Assembly: GCF_000368925.1 (NCBI RefSeq)
Contig: NZ_KB849755.1
Coordinates: forward strand, 587,639 to 651,638
Length of the DNA: 64,000 nt
Origin: Acinetobacter bereziniae LMG 1003 = CIP 70.12
GTDB taxonomy: Bacteria; Pseudomonadota; Gammaproteobacteria; Pseudomonadales; Moraxellaceae
Reading direction: 5' to 3'
The notes under the pieces are model-generated. The model saw only the letters and a program-made list of their open reading frames with translations, searched no databases and was not told where the DNA came from. Both the position numbers and the translations under genes were made by a program. Within the stretch, counting starts at the first letter, position 1, and the number at the start of each line of letters is the position of its first letter. Shown piece by piece: positions 45,965-55,572 of this stretch.

Positions 45965-48619
45965 ATGAATAACACAGAAATAACGGCTGACTTATCTTCT
46001 CACACGCCAATGATGCAGCAATATTTAAAAGTAAAAATGCAGCATCCACATTCATTAATGTTCTATCGCATGGGCGACTTTTACGAACTGTTCTTTGATG
46101 ATGCAAAAAAAGCAGCCAAACTGCTTGGAATTACGCTCACGCACCGTGGAAAAGCCAACGGCGAACCTATTCCAATGGCGGGTGTACCTTATCATGCAGC
46201 TGAAGGCTACTTGGCTCGTCTAGTCAAAAAAGGCGAAGCGGTGGTGATCTGTGAGCAAATTGGTGAAGTCACAGGAAAAGGACCTGTTGATCGCGGCGTA
46301 GTCAGAATCATTACACCAGGAACGTTAACTGATGATGCCTTATTGACGGCAACACAATCCTCCAATCTTGTTGCCTTATGCTTTCAGCAAAATCAAATCG
46401 GTATCGCCTTACTTGACCTAAGTGCAGGTATTTTTAAAGTACAGCAGCAAGATTTTAAATCTGAAAATTTAGCGATTGAACTGGCACGATTAATGCCAAG
46501 TGAAATTCTAGTCGATGAAGACATTGTCGACCCGAATATTATTGAGCAAATAAAAAAACAAATTGAGTGTCCAATCACCAAACGTCCAAATGTTGATTTT
46601 AATTTAAATAATGCACAAAAAACCTTATGTGATCAGTTTGCCGTTTCCACACTTTCTGGCTTTGGGATTGATCATTTACCGCTGGCTAAAGCAGCAGCCG
46701 CTGCCTTGCTTCATTATGCGAAGGAAACTCAAAAAACAGCTTTACCGCATATTCGTTCAATTAAGTTAGAACAAAGTTCTGATTTCATTGCGCTCGATCC
46801 TGTCACACGTCGTAATTTAGAAATTATTGATCCACTCTTTGAACATGGAACATCATTATTTAGTTTGATCAATGATTGCCAAACTGCAATGGGCAGCAGA
46901 TTGCTTGCACGTACGCTAATGCAACCTATACGCGATACACAAATACTCGATGAGCGTCTAGACGCCACAGATACATTGCTCAAAGGTTATCATGAAGCGC
47001 CTGTACGTTTAGTGCTTAAAGAAATTGGAGATATTGAGCGTGTTTTAAGTCGAGTCGCTCTTGGAAGTGCTCGTCCACGTGATTTGGTACAACTGCGTCA
47101 GGCATGCGCCCAAATCCCATTTTTAAGGCATGCCCTGCAACCCATTCTCAATACTCAACAATCTAAATTAATTGGACAATTAAATGAAGAATTGGGTGAT
47201 TTTAATGGATTGCACCAACGTTTAATGTCAGCCATTGTTGAAAACCCTCCTGTTTTATTGCGTGATGGCAATGTCATTGCAGAAGGCTTTGATACTGAAT
47301 TAGATGAACTTCGTAAAATCCGTGATCATGCAGGGCAATTTTTAATTGATCTGGAAATTAAAGAACGTGAAACAACGGGTATCAATACCTTAAAAATTGG
47401 CTATAACCGTGTGAGTGGCTACTATATTGAACTCACCCGTGCTCAGGCAGAACAAGCACCTGAACATTATATACGTCGCCAAACCTTGAAAAATGCTGAG
47501 CGTTACATTACGCCAGAGTTAAAATCCTTTGAAGACAAAGTGCTTTCCAGTGAATCTCGAGCATTGGCTAGAGAAAAGCTACTCTTTGAAATGTTGTTAG
47601 ATGAATTAAGAGCAGACATTGCCAATTTGCAAATGATGAGTGCATCCATTGCACATATTGACCTATTGGCTAACTTTGCGCATCAAGCACGTTTAAACAA
47701 TTGGAATCGACCAGAATATAGCCCCGAGATCGGCATTAAAATTACTGCTGGTCGTCATCCTGTGGTTGAATCATTAAGTAAAACGCCATTTACACCGAAC
47801 GATACTCAACTCGATTTTAATCATCGTATGGCAATCATTACTGGACCGAATATGGGAGGTAAATCGACCTTTATGCGTCAAACCGCATTGATCAGTCTAC
47901 TTGCCTATTGCGGTAGTTTCGTTCCTGCAAAAGCTGCAAAACTAGGTCCTATAGATCGTATCTTTACCCGTATTGGTTCTGCAGATGATTTGTCTACAGG
48001 TAAATCTACCTTCATGGTTGAAATGACTGAGACCTCTCAAATTTTGCACCATGCCACCAATCAGTCTTTAGTGCTGATGGATGAGGTTGGTCGGGGTACA
48101 AGTACTTATGATGGTTTGTCACTGGCTTGGGCATGTGTACTCGACTTAACTAAACGCATCAAATGCTTATGTTTATTCGCAACCCATTATTTTGAATTAA
48201 CCGAATTATCAAAAGAAGTCGCAATTGATAATTATCACGTCACTGCTAAAGAATTGAATGGTAATTTGATTTTATTGCATAAAGTACAGCAAGGTCCTGC
48301 CAGTCAAAGCCATGGTTTACAAGTTGCAAAACTTGCAGGGATTCCTGCTGGAGTGATTAAAGAAGCACAAAAACGCTTAAAAATTTTAGAGAAGCAACAA
48401 CAGCAACAATTGCAATCCGTTGTACAAAATGATCTATTTGCCAATGTTGACCAACCTGAACCTGAAACACAGGAGCAGATTATTGAAATTGAAAAAGTCA
48501 TTGAAATTATTAAACCTTCTCCAGTGCTCGATACTTTGGCAAATATCGACCTAGATGATTTAACTCCTCGCCAAGCACTTGAACAATTGTATGCTCTGAA
48601 AGCTGCTTTAAAGTCATAG
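45965..48619 (+). CDS. mutS: DNA mismatch repair protein MutS
   Basis: An 884-residue mismatch-recognition ATPase. The mismatch-binding Phe motif FYRMGDFYELFFDDA lies near the N-terminus, the clamp and connector follow, and the ATPase has Walker A GPNMGGKSTFMRQT, Walker B LVLMDEVGRGTSTYDG and the ATHYFEL loop. Start 45965 (MNNTEITADLSS) is chosen for agreement with the family; an in-frame ATG two codons earlier (45959) is equally close to the AGGGA site. A Gln-rich stretch (EKQQQQQLQ) precedes the C-terminal tetramer domain. Confidence 0.97.
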   Translation: MNNTEITADLSSHTPMMQQYLKVKMQHPHSLMFYRMGDFYELFFDDAKKAAKLLGITLTHRGKANGEPIPMAGVPYHAAEGYLARLVKKGEAVVICEQIGEVTGKGPVDRGVVRIITPGTLTDDALLTATQSSNLVALCFQQNQIGIALLDLSAGIFKVQQQDFKSENLAIELARLMPSEILVDEDIVDPNIIEQIKKQIECPITKRPNVDFNLNNAQKTLCDQFAVSTLSGFGIDHLPLAKAAAAALLHYAKETQKTALPHIRSIKLEQSSDFIALDPVTRRNLEIIDPLFEHGTSLFSLINDCQTAMGSRLLARTLMQPIRDTQILDERLDATDTLLKGYHEAPVRLVLKEIGDIERVLSRVALGSARPRDLVQLRQACAQIPFLRHALQPILNTQQSKLIGQLNEELGDFNGLHQRLMSAIVENPPVLLRDGNVIAEGFDTELDELRKIRDHAGQFLIDLEIKERETTGINTLKIGYNRVSGYYIELTRAQAEQAPEHYIRRQTLKNAERYITPELKSFEDKVLSSESRALAREKLLFEMLLDELRADIANLQMMSASIAHIDLLANFAHQARLNNWNRPEYSPEIGIKITAGRHPVVESLSKTPFTPNDTQLDFNHRMAIITGPNMGGKSTFMRQTALISLLAYCGSFVPAKAAKLGPIDRIFTRIGSADDLSTGKSTFMVEMTETSQILHHATNQSLVLMDEVGRGTSTYDGLSLAWACVLDLTKRIKCLCLFATHYFELTELSKEVAIDNYHVTAKELNGNLILLHKVQQGPASQSHGLQVAKLAGIPAGVIKEAQKRLKILEKQQQQQLQSVVQNDLFANVDQPEPETQEQIIEIEKVIEIIKPSPVLDTLANIDLDDLTPRQALEQLYALKAALKS

Positions 48620-48628
48620 ACCAATATC

Positions 48629-48661
48629 CCAGGACCTGTTTATTGTTTAAGCGGGTTCTGG
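48629..48661 (+). terminator. Weak hairpin after mutS
   Basis: CCAGGACC pairs with GGTTCTGG (one G-T wobble) across a 17-base loop. The absence of a T-tract makes termination doubtful. Confidence 0.3.
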
Positions 48662-48754
48662 AAAAATGTATTACAAGTAAACCGATTATCTAAATTCAAA
48701 AACATAAAGGTTTGATGTATAAAAAGTCATTAAAACCGATTTGAGGGCTGTAAA

Positions 48755-49297
48755 ATTAAGATTTCCTTTAGACCATTACAATACGCTGAGATTGATTTAA
48801 TTTGGCAACAGATTGATCGAAAAGAGTTAATCACACATATATATCTACAACACAGCCAACAACTTCAGCGTATTGACTGCTTTTATGATGTTCAGTGTTG
48901 GGATCAGTATCATCTAGAAAATGACCCACCTTTGATCAAACATCTTTGCCAACAAGGTGCAATTTGCATAGGTGGCTTTACTCCGTCAAATCAACTCATC
49001 GCAGTTCAGGTCGTATCAAATCAAAAAATTACTGATTATCCTCAAGCGAAGCTACTGCAATATTTTTATGTAGATGCCCATCATCAAAGTCATGGCATTG
49101 GCAGTCAGTTAATGCAAACAGCCATCACATCAGCAAAAAAATTAGGTGCAAAACAACTCTATATTTCAGCAACTCCCACTCAACGTACAGTCGATTTTTA
49201 TCTCAAGCAAGGCGCAAAGCTTTTAGAAAAGCCTGATCATCAACTCTGGTCTTTAGAACCTGAGGATATCCATTTAATCTACAATCTCAGCGAATAA
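48755..49297 (+). CDS. GNAT family N-acetyltransferase, apparent ATT start
   Basis: About 180 residues. The acetyl-CoA motif is AHHQSHGIGSQLMQTAI, followed by LYISATPTQRTVDFYLKQGA, so this is a normal GNAT. A TTG at 48932 would start the protein in the middle of the fold. The frame is open upstream to a TAA just before GAGGG (48743-48747), and seven bases after GAGGG comes ATT AAG ATT TCC TTT AGA CCA, giving (M)KISFRP, a typical GNAT N-terminus. No ATG, GTG or TTG exists between. It is therefore either ATT-initiated or a start-mutated gene. Confidence 0.7.
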   Translation: MKISFRPLQYAEIDLIWQQIDRKELITHIYLQHSQQLQRIDCFYDVQCWDQYHLENDPPLIKHLCQQGAICIGGFTPSNQLIAVQVVSNQKITDYPQAKLLQYFYVDAHHQSHGIGSQLMQTAITSAKKLGAKQLYISATPTQRTVDFYLKQGAKLLEKPDHQLWSLEPEDIHLIYNLSE

Positions 49298-49636
49298 TCC
49301 ATATAGAGAAATATAGTCAACGATCATTCAGTCTAAACAGACAGCAGGTTCGGTTTATTTTTCAAGCAATAAAATGATTTTTAGGTTTTTTCAATATTAC
49401 AGTTATGCCCTATTTTTAATATGCTTAGCATTTTTTTAACTATACTTTCTCTATAATTATTACTCATACTCACATAAATGAGAAATACATCACAAAATAA
49501 ACCTTCTTACTATAAAAAAAATTGATTCAGCAGGTTCTTCTATATTAAATATCAATAAAAGCAATTGTTACTTTGTCGCGTTTTCCCTAAAATACACCAT
49601 TATTAATTAGAACCATATTTTTAGGTAGCTGACGCC
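49298..49636. other. Intergenic region upstream of fdxA
   Basis: About 340 A+T-rich bases containing the fdxA promoter. Nothing else recognised. Confidence 0.4.
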
Positions 49637-49960
49637 ATGACCTTTGTTGTCACTGAAAATTGTATTAAGTGTAAATATCAAGACTGCGTAGAAGTATGTC
49701 CAGTAGACTGTTTTTATGAAGGTCCGAATTTCCTTGTGATTAGCCCAGACGAATGTATTGACTGTGCATTATGTGAACCTGAGTGCCCTGCAAATGCAAT
49801 TTTCTCAGAAGATGAATTACCTGAAGGTCAAGAAGTCTTTATTGAATTAAACGCTGAACTTGCACAAAAATGGCCGAACATTACCCAAATTGGCGATCAA
49901 CCCGAAGATCGTGAAGAATGGAATGGTAAGCCAGACAAATTACAGTATTTAGAAAAATAA
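49637..49960 (+). CDS. fdxA: Seven-iron ferredoxin FdxA
   Basis: A 107-residue electron carrier. Cysteines at 9, 12, 17, 21, 25, 40, 43, 46 and 50 (CIKCKYQDCVEVCPVDC and CIDCALCEPECP) provide ligands for one 3Fe-4S and one 4Fe-4S cluster, as in Azotobacter FdI-type and FdxA proteins. The C-terminal ~50 residues lack cysteine, as expected. It is a single gene with a strong terminator and is commonly near mutS in Acinetobacter and Pseudomonas. Confidence 0.95.
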   Translation: MTFVVTENCIKCKYQDCVEVCPVDCFYEGPNFLVISPDECIDCALCEPECPANAIFSEDELPEGQEVFIELNAELAQKWPNITQIGDQPEDREEWNGKPDKLQYLEK

Positions 49961-49970
49961 GTATTGTTCT

Positions 49971-49997
49971 AAAAGATCAGCTTAGGCTGATCTTTTT
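49971..49997 (+). terminator. Intrinsic terminator of fdxA
   Basis: AAAAGATCAGC, loop TTAG, GCTGATCTTTTTT. A clean stem with a six-T tail, 10 bases after the stop. Confidence 0.88.
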
Positions 49998-50100
49998 TGC
50001 ATTTAAATATGTAATTTATACATTTATTTGCAATTTATTCATAATACCCAACCTAAACTAGACTAGAATACTCCGTTACTTGCTTTAGCTAATATTGAGA

Positions 50101-50820
50101 ATGAAATTTATTTTGAAAGGTCTACTTGCTGTCGGTGTTACTACAATGATTCTGGCCGGATGTACATCTTCCCCTCAAAAGAATCCAACAATTAGCACAC
50201 CGCATGGTCAACGTATTTATATTCCTGAAGAAAAAATTACGATTGAACGACCCATCCCACAAAAAACCATGCCCGCCTCTTATCGTCAATGGTTAATGTA
50301 TGGTGACAACCAGTCTCGTGCGCGTGGTTATGAACGTTTTCTTGAACAAAACAATGCAGGAAATATTATTCCAAGTTTTGAATTATTTAAAACTGCACGG
50401 GATTGGGAAAAATGCGGTAAATCAGAATATATGATTCCAAGTCGAGAGCTATGGAATAATCAATTACCGACATTGAAAGTGTTCAAATATCTGGTTGCAT
50501 CTAAAGTTTTAACAGACTTTACGGTTACTTCAGTTTATCGTGACCTACCATTGAATCAATGTGCGGGTGGCGCTGGCTCTTCACGTCATTTATTTAATTC
50601 AGCCATCGACTTTCGTATAGGTCCTGAAAACCCTCAACCTGAAGATTATGCTTATATTGAACACACCAAGTTTAAACTGTGTCAATTTTGGGCACAGTAT
50701 GGTCAGAACTTAAACATGGGCTTAGGTCTATATGCTTCAGGACAAATCCATATTGATACTCAAGGTTATCGTACTTGGGGACCTGACTTGACCCGTAATA
50801 GCTCAATGTGTAATTTTTAA
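50101..50820 (+). CDS. M15-type peptidase lipoprotein
   Basis: A 239-residue lipoprotein from the ATG at 50101 (a TTG two codons upstream is open). The signal peptide ends in lipobox LAGC (near 20). The catalytic domain carries the zinc motif SSRHLFNSAIDFRIG (His and Asp ligands) and the third ligand in QIHIDT, the pattern of M15A D-Ala-D-Ala carboxypeptidases. It probably trims peptidoglycan stem peptides in the periplasm, anchored to the inner leaflet of the outer membrane. Confidence 0.85.
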   Translation: MKFILKGLLAVGVTTMILAGCTSSPQKNPTISTPHGQRIYIPEEKITIERPIPQKTMPASYRQWLMYGDNQSRARGYERFLEQNNAGNIIPSFELFKTARDWEKCGKSEYMIPSRELWNNQLPTLKVFKYLVASKVLTDFTVTSVYRDLPLNQCAGGAGSSRHLFNSAIDFRIGPENPQPEDYAYIEHTKFKLCQFWAQYGQNLNMGLGLYASGQIHIDTQGYRTWGPDLTRNSSMCNF

Positions 50821-50835
50821 GTCAAAGTTCAATTT

Positions 50836-50863
50836 AAAAGAGATCGATAAGATCTCTTTTTTT
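50836..50863 (+). terminator. Intrinsic terminator of the M15 peptidase gene
   Basis: AGAGATC, loop GATAA, GATCTCTTTTTTT, 15 bases after the stop. Confidence 0.85.
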
Positions 50864-50970
50864 ATGACCAAGTATTTGATCATAAATGAAGCTTATGTTT
50901 CTATATGAACTTTAAAAACTAGGTGATCAATTCGTTTTTGTGCTTTTAGGTTCTAGATGGTTACCCTACC

Positions 50971-51007
50971 GTGGGGTGACATGGATGTCACCGTTGGGTG
51001 GAGGTAT
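50971..51007. repeat. Dispersed intergenic repeat, copy B
   Basis: Contains the perfect palindrome GGTGACATGGATGTCACC (50975-50992) followed by GTTGGGTGGAGGTAT, closely matching copy A near 12440. The 60-codon frame at 51019-51201 runs through repeat tail and terminator and is not a gene. Confidence 0.6.
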
Positions 51008-51159
51008 TTAAACTTTGAATGCAAGGTGTAGCATTGCAAGCTTCTTTACAAGCAAATAATTTATTCTTACAGGAAATTAATTTAATCAAAAGAGATTATA
51101 TTCTTGCGTCTGAGTTCTTTGACAGGTTGACTATATTTTTGATCAAAACACCTTTAAAT

Positions 51160-51194
51160 AAAAAACGCCCAATGAAATTCATCGGGCGTTTTTT
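51160..51194. terminator. Bidirectional terminator next to ddc
   Basis: AAAAAACGCCC and GGGCGTTTTTT with an inner ATGA/TCAT stem. It lies 45 bases past the ddc stop, with T-runs on both strands. Confidence 0.88.
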
Positions 51195-51238
51195 GAAATA
51201 AACAAAGTCTATTTCATTTCAATCAACATAGTTTAAAC

Positions 51239-52771
51239 CTAGTCAATTGCAGGCGTATATGTACCATCAGCGATTGCTGCTTTAATACGATCGGCTTCTT
51301 CCAATACCAAAGCAAGAAGATTCTTCACGTTGTCTAAAGTCGCAACTGGGCTTAAAGTGGTCATTTTCAAAGATTGAACCTGCCCCACTTTAGTCACACC
51401 AATATTGGCTTCACCACGTGCAAATAATTCATCTGCAACGTTTTGATTCAATGTATCCAGTAATTCCACAGGGTAATTCTCTGGAACGACACGGAACAAC
51501 ACCGATGCAAATTGTGGATCAACCAGCATTTCCAAACCAGCAGTAGCATTGATGTAATCTGCCACTTCGCGAGTAAGTTTAACGCCATGATCAATCATTG
51601 AACCATAAAGCTCTTCACCTAGGTTTTCGATGGTCATCCACAATTTTAACGCATCGAAACGACGCGTTGTTTGTAGAGACTTCGAAACAAGGTTTGGTAC
51701 GCCATGTTCTTCATCATAAGCCGAATTTAAATATTCAGCTTCATAATGCATGAAACGATAGTTCGCTTCATCTTTCAACAAGAACGCACCACATGAAATA
51801 CTTTGGAAATAGTGCTTATGGAAGTCTAAGGTGATCGAATCAGACAATTCAATACCATCAAGCATTGATCGATAGTCATTTGATAAGATCAGTGCACCAC
51901 CCCATGCTGCGTCGATATGCATCCACGAGCCATATTTATTGGTGATTTCACGGATTTTTTTCAATGGATCAATCGCACCAGCATCGGTTGTCCCAGCAGT
52001 CGCAACAACACAAGCAACAATTTTGCCTTCAGCCTGTAAATGCGCCATGGTTTTTTCTAGCGCATCGACATCCATCTGTGCATTTTCATTGACCGGTACA
52101 GTCACAACCGACTGAAAGCCCATACCCATCATCGCCATGTTCTTTTGAACAGAGAAATGTGCATTTTCAGAGCAAATCACTTTGACATTACGCATCGCTT
52201 CGTTTGGAACACCGTCACGTTGAACAGACCAAGGACGACCATCCTCATCTTTCCAATTCTTGGCAATGCACCAGTCACGCGCCAACAGTACACCCATCAA
52301 ATTAGACTGTGTACCGCCAGAAGTGAACACCCCTGCTTGACCTGCACCATAACCTACTTTTTGACGCAACCAATCGATTAATTGAACTTCCATCAATGAG
52401 CCTGCTGGGCTTTGATCCCAAGAGTCCATTGACTGGTTTGTGGCATTAATCAGCACTTCAGCAATTTGACTGGTCACCATCGTTGGACAGTGCAAATGTG
52501 CTAAAGAATGTGGGTGATGTACTTTTAAACTTTTATTGAGGAAAAGTTCAACCATACGCTCAAGCGACTGGTGAAGTCCTAAACCTTGTTTAGACGGCGC
52601 AAAAGAAATCGCTTCACGAAGTTCTTTGATACTTCCGCCTGTGTACATTTTATCGTTTTGCAACCATGCTGCGACTGCTTTAGTCGCCTCAGCCATTGCT
52701 GACTCATAGTCAGCAATAGATTGAGCATCATTGCAGAGTAACGCTTTACGATGTTCTGCAAAATCTACCAT
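51239..52771 (-). CDS. ddc: L-2,4-diaminobutyrate decarboxylase
   Basis: A 510-residue PLP enzyme of the group II decarboxylases that converts L-2,4-diaminobutyrate to 1,3-diaminopropane. Conserved features are TSGGTQSNLMGVLLAR, the His-stacking segment CSENAHFSVQKN, DAAWGGALILS and the PLP lysine in LDFHKHYFQS. It follows dat with a 3-base gap, so both are one operon. The dat-ddc pair is a known feature of Acinetobacter; its product is a major polyamine and a siderophore precursor in some strains. Confidence 0.95.
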   Translation of the reverse strand: MVDFAEHRKALLCNDAQSIADYESAMAEATKAVAAWLQNDKMYTGGSIKELREAISFAPSKQGLGLHQSLERMVELFLNKSLKVHHPHSLAHLHCPTMVTSQIAEVLINATNQSMDSWDQSPAGSLMEVQLIDWLRQKVGYGAGQAGVFTSGGTQSNLMGVLLARDWCIAKNWKDEDGRPWSVQRDGVPNEAMRNVKVICSENAHFSVQKNMAMMGMGFQSVVTVPVNENAQMDVDALEKTMAHLQAEGKIVACVVATAGTTDAGAIDPLKKIREITNKYGSWMHIDAAWGGALILSNDYRSMLDGIELSDSITLDFHKHYFQSISCGAFLLKDEANYRFMHYEAEYLNSAYDEEHGVPNLVSKSLQTTRRFDALKLWMTIENLGEELYGSMIDHGVKLTREVADYINATAGLEMLVDPQFASVLFRVVPENYPVELLDTLNQNVADELFARGEANIGVTKVGQVQSLKMTTLSPVATLDNVKNLLALVLEEADRIKAAIADGTYTPAID

Positions 52772-52774
52772 AAA

Positions 52775-54148
52775 TCAAGCGCCTCGAACTGCAACAAGAG
52801 CTTCTGCAACAGCTTTCTTAAAGCGCGCAATTGCATCTTCACACTCTTCTTGAGTAATGATCAACGGACAAAGTAGACGGATCACCGTACCACTGCGACC
52901 GCCTTTTTCTAACAATAGTTTATTGTTAAAACATGCTGTTTGAATTGCAGCTGCCAATTGTGAATCAGCAGGAAGCGAACCCATATGATCTGCTTGCTTA
53001 CGCTCATCCACAATTTCAACACCGATCATCAAACCGCGACCACGAACATTACCAATACATGGGAATTCTTGGGCTAATTTTTTCAATTCAGCTTGTAAGA
53101 AATCACCACGTTCTTGTGCATTTTTCGCCAGATTTTGCTCTTTGATTGTTTTAATCGTTGCAAGACCAGTACCCATAGCAAGTTGGTTACCACGGAAAGT
53201 CCCCGTGTGACCTGCTGGCTGCCAAGCATCAAACTTACGTTTAATCCCTAATACAGCCAATGGTAGGCTACCACCGACTGCTTTTGACATCACCACAACA
53301 TCAGGTTCAATACCTGCATGTTCAAAGGCAAACATTTTACCTGAACGTGCAAAGCCTGCTTGAACTTCGTCTAAAATCAATACGATATTATGACGTTCAG
53401 TCACTTCACGGATTTTTTGCAACCATTTTGCAGGTGCAGACACAACACCACCTTCACCTTGAATCGCTTCAAGGATTACAGCAGCAGGTTTGGTCACACC
53501 GCTTTCGACATCTTCAATGAAGTTCTCGAAATAATAGGTAAGGGCATCTACACCTGCTTCACCGCCAATCCCCAATGGGCAACGATATTCATGCGGATAT
53601 GGCATAAATTGTACGCCTGGCATCAAGCCATTCACCGCATTTTTAGCAGATAAGTTACCTGTCATCGCTAGTGCACCATGTGTCATACCATGGTAACCAC
53701 CAGAGAAACTGATCACAGTACTACGACCAGTATATGTTTTTGCCAACTTAATCGCTGCTTCTGTACCATCTGCACCAGATGGACCACAGAACTGTAGACA
53801 ATACTCTTCTTTTCCACCTGGGAGTTGTTCAAGTAGTGCTTCAGTAAAAGCATCTTTTAAAGGCGTTGTTAAATCTAAAGTATGTAAAGGTAAACCACTT
53901 GCTAAAGTGTCTTGAATACTTTTAATCACCGCAGGATGGTTATGGCCTAAAGCCAATGTTCCTGCCCCAGCTAAACAATCGAGGTACTTTGTACCTTCAA
54001 CATCGGTAACCCAACAACCATGTGCTTCCGCTATCGCTAACGGTAATTTACGTGGATAACTACGAACATTCGATTCCATCTGACTTTGGCGAGTCAAGTA
54101 GTATTCGTTTGTGGAAGTGGCAGCAGGATTTACAGAAGTAACGCTCAT
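52775..54148 (-). CDS. dat: L-2,4-diaminobutyrate:2-oxoglutarate 4-aminotransferase
   Basis: A 457-residue class III aminotransferase that makes L-2,4-diaminobutyrate from aspartate semialdehyde and glutamate, the first step toward 1,3-diaminopropane. Visible features are GAGTLALGHNHPAVIKS, CGPSGADGTEAAIKLAKTYT, ILDEVQAGFARSGKMFAFEH and the PLP lysine in VVMSKAVGGSLPLAV. Its substrate links it to the lysine/aspartate branch; dapB of the same branch is 9 kb away. It is first in the operon. Confidence 0.95.
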   Translation of the reverse strand: MSVTSVNPAATSTNEYYLTRQSQMESNVRSYPRKLPLAIAEAHGCWVTDVEGTKYLDCLAGAGTLALGHNHPAVIKSIQDTLASGLPLHTLDLTTPLKDAFTEALLEQLPGGKEEYCLQFCGPSGADGTEAAIKLAKTYTGRSTVISFSGGYHGMTHGALAMTGNLSAKNAVNGLMPGVQFMPYPHEYRCPLGIGGEAGVDALTYYFENFIEDVESGVTKPAAVILEAIQGEGGVVSAPAKWLQKIREVTERHNIVLILDEVQAGFARSGKMFAFEHAGIEPDVVVMSKAVGGSLPLAVLGIKRKFDAWQPAGHTGTFRGNQLAMGTGLATIKTIKEQNLAKNAQERGDFLQAELKKLAQEFPCIGNVRGRGLMIGVEIVDERKQADHMGSLPADSQLAAAIQTACFNNKLLLEKGGRSGTVIRLLCPLIITQEECEDAIARFKKAVAEALVAVRGA

Positions 54149-54650
54149 ATCGAATTACCATCTCTGATATGGGTTGAAAGAAATAAGTCGGGTGACTTGT
54201 GGTCCTTTGACTCGGTGCTTTATAGAAATCTAGTTAGAGAGCTTTTAATATTCATAACTAGGAGCGCGATAATACAGTTTTTTACAAGAAAATAAATAAC
54301 TTTTATGTACTTATCTACTCTCCATTTATCGAAAAAAACATTTAGCTCAATCCAGTTCAAGTATTATTATCATACTATGTGACAAAGCAAAGAAAAGTAG
54401 ACAATTAAAATCACGTTACCTATAAGACACGATCTTATACAAATCCAATAGTCTATAAGTGCGTAAACAATTCATTTTAAAAAATTTTTAAATAAAACAT
54501 TATTGCAATTTCTATGTAAATTATTACAAATGCACCACAAAATCCGCCATAGTTTTTCCACAAACTACCATTATCATCAAAAACAGATTCAATTTATACA
54601 ATATATCTTTTGGTCATAAAATTTAATCAAACAATTTTTAAGGATAACTT
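54149..54650. other. Intergenic region between dat and SIMPL gene
   Basis: About 500 A+T-rich bases with the two divergent promoters. No operator or small gene was recognised. Confidence 0.4.
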
Positions 54651-55355
54651 ATGCGTTACTTAGCTTTAACCACTTTACTTCTGGGAACTACACTGAGCAC
54701 AATGACAATGGCAGCTGATAATGATCCGCTAAACTACAACATCGTAAATGTTCAAGCAGATGCGACACGTCAAGTGTCTAATGATGAAATGCATGCCGTA
54801 CTGTTTATTGAAAAGACCAACAAACAGCCTGCCGAGCTTTCCGCACAAATCACTCAATTAATGAATCAAGCCATTGCGATCTCTAAAAAATATCCACAAG
54901 TTAAAGTCGAAACAGGTTCACAAACCACCTATCCTGTATATGACAATGACAATCAAAAGTTAAAAGATTGGCGTGGTCGTGCTGAAATCCAAATCGAAAG
55001 TAAAGACTTTAAAGCAGCAAGCCAACTAATCAATGAATTGCAAAACAGCTTCCAAACCCAGTCTATCAACTTCACAGTGTCTGATGAACAACGTAAAAAA
55101 GTTGAAAATGAATTAATGGTTGAAGCTTCGAAAAACTTCCAGCAACGTGCGCAAATTTTAACGCAAGCATGGAACAAATCGTCTTATAACTTGGTGAATA
55201 TCAACATCAATACCAGCAACTCTTATCCACAACCGATTTATGCCGCACGTGCATCTATGGCTAAGTTTGAAGCTGCTGATGCTGGTGGACAAAATATGGC
55301 TGCTGGTGAGTCGAAGATCACAGTAAATGCCAATGGTTCTATCCAGTTTAAATAA
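54651..55355 (+). CDS. SIMPL domain (DUF541) periplasmic protein
   Basis: A 234-residue exported protein with a signal peptide ending TMAA. The mature part, YNIVNVQADATRQVSNDEMH, matches the start of SIMPL domains, with VKVETGSQTTYPVYDNDNQK and WRGRAEIQIESKDF in the middle. Such proteins form large oligomers in some species and are implicated in stress or envelope homeostasis, but function is not established. The ribosome site AAGGA lies 7 bases before the ATG. It has its own terminator. Confidence 0.87.
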   Translation: MRYLALTTLLLGTTLSTMTMAADNDPLNYNIVNVQADATRQVSNDEMHAVLFIEKTNKQPAELSAQITQLMNQAIAISKKYPQVKVETGSQTTYPVYDNDNQKLKDWRGRAEIQIESKDFKAASQLINELQNSFQTQSINFTVSDEQRKKVENELMVEASKNFQQRAQILTQAWNKSSYNLVNININTSNSYPQPIYAARASMAKFEAADAGGQNMAAGESKITVNANGSIQFK

Positions 55356-55405
55356 TCTCGTTGATTTAACTTTAAATCAGATTCATAGAAAAATCAGATT
55401 TATAG

Positions 55406-55427
55406 AAACCGTGCTTAGGCACGGTTT
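55406..55427 (+). terminator. Intrinsic terminator of the SIMPL gene
   Basis: AAACCGTGC, loop TTAG, GCACGGTTT, followed by TTAAG. Confidence 0.85.
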
Positions 55428-55498
55428 TTAAGTCTTTATGCCTAACAATTTGATTGTTTATTACAAATTCCACTTATTTTAACCAAACCATAGTTTTA

Positions 55499-55517
55499 AA
55501 TGATAATCATCATGATT
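55499..55517. promoter_or_regulatory. Fur box upstream of the TonB receptor gene
   Basis: AATGATAATCATCATGATT is a close match to the 19-bp Fur consensus (GATAATGATAATCATTATC type) and is almost palindromic. It lies 56 bases before the receptor ATG. Iron-dependent repression is inferred from the match. Confidence 0.75.
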
Positions 55518-55572
55518 TAAAAATAACATTGAACAGATTAAGATACGCACAATTCCAAATTTTTAAGCGCAT

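Noticed and set aside
51019..51201. Plus-strand 60-codon frame before ddc
   Set aside because: Consists of the tail of a dispersed repeat and an intrinsic terminator.
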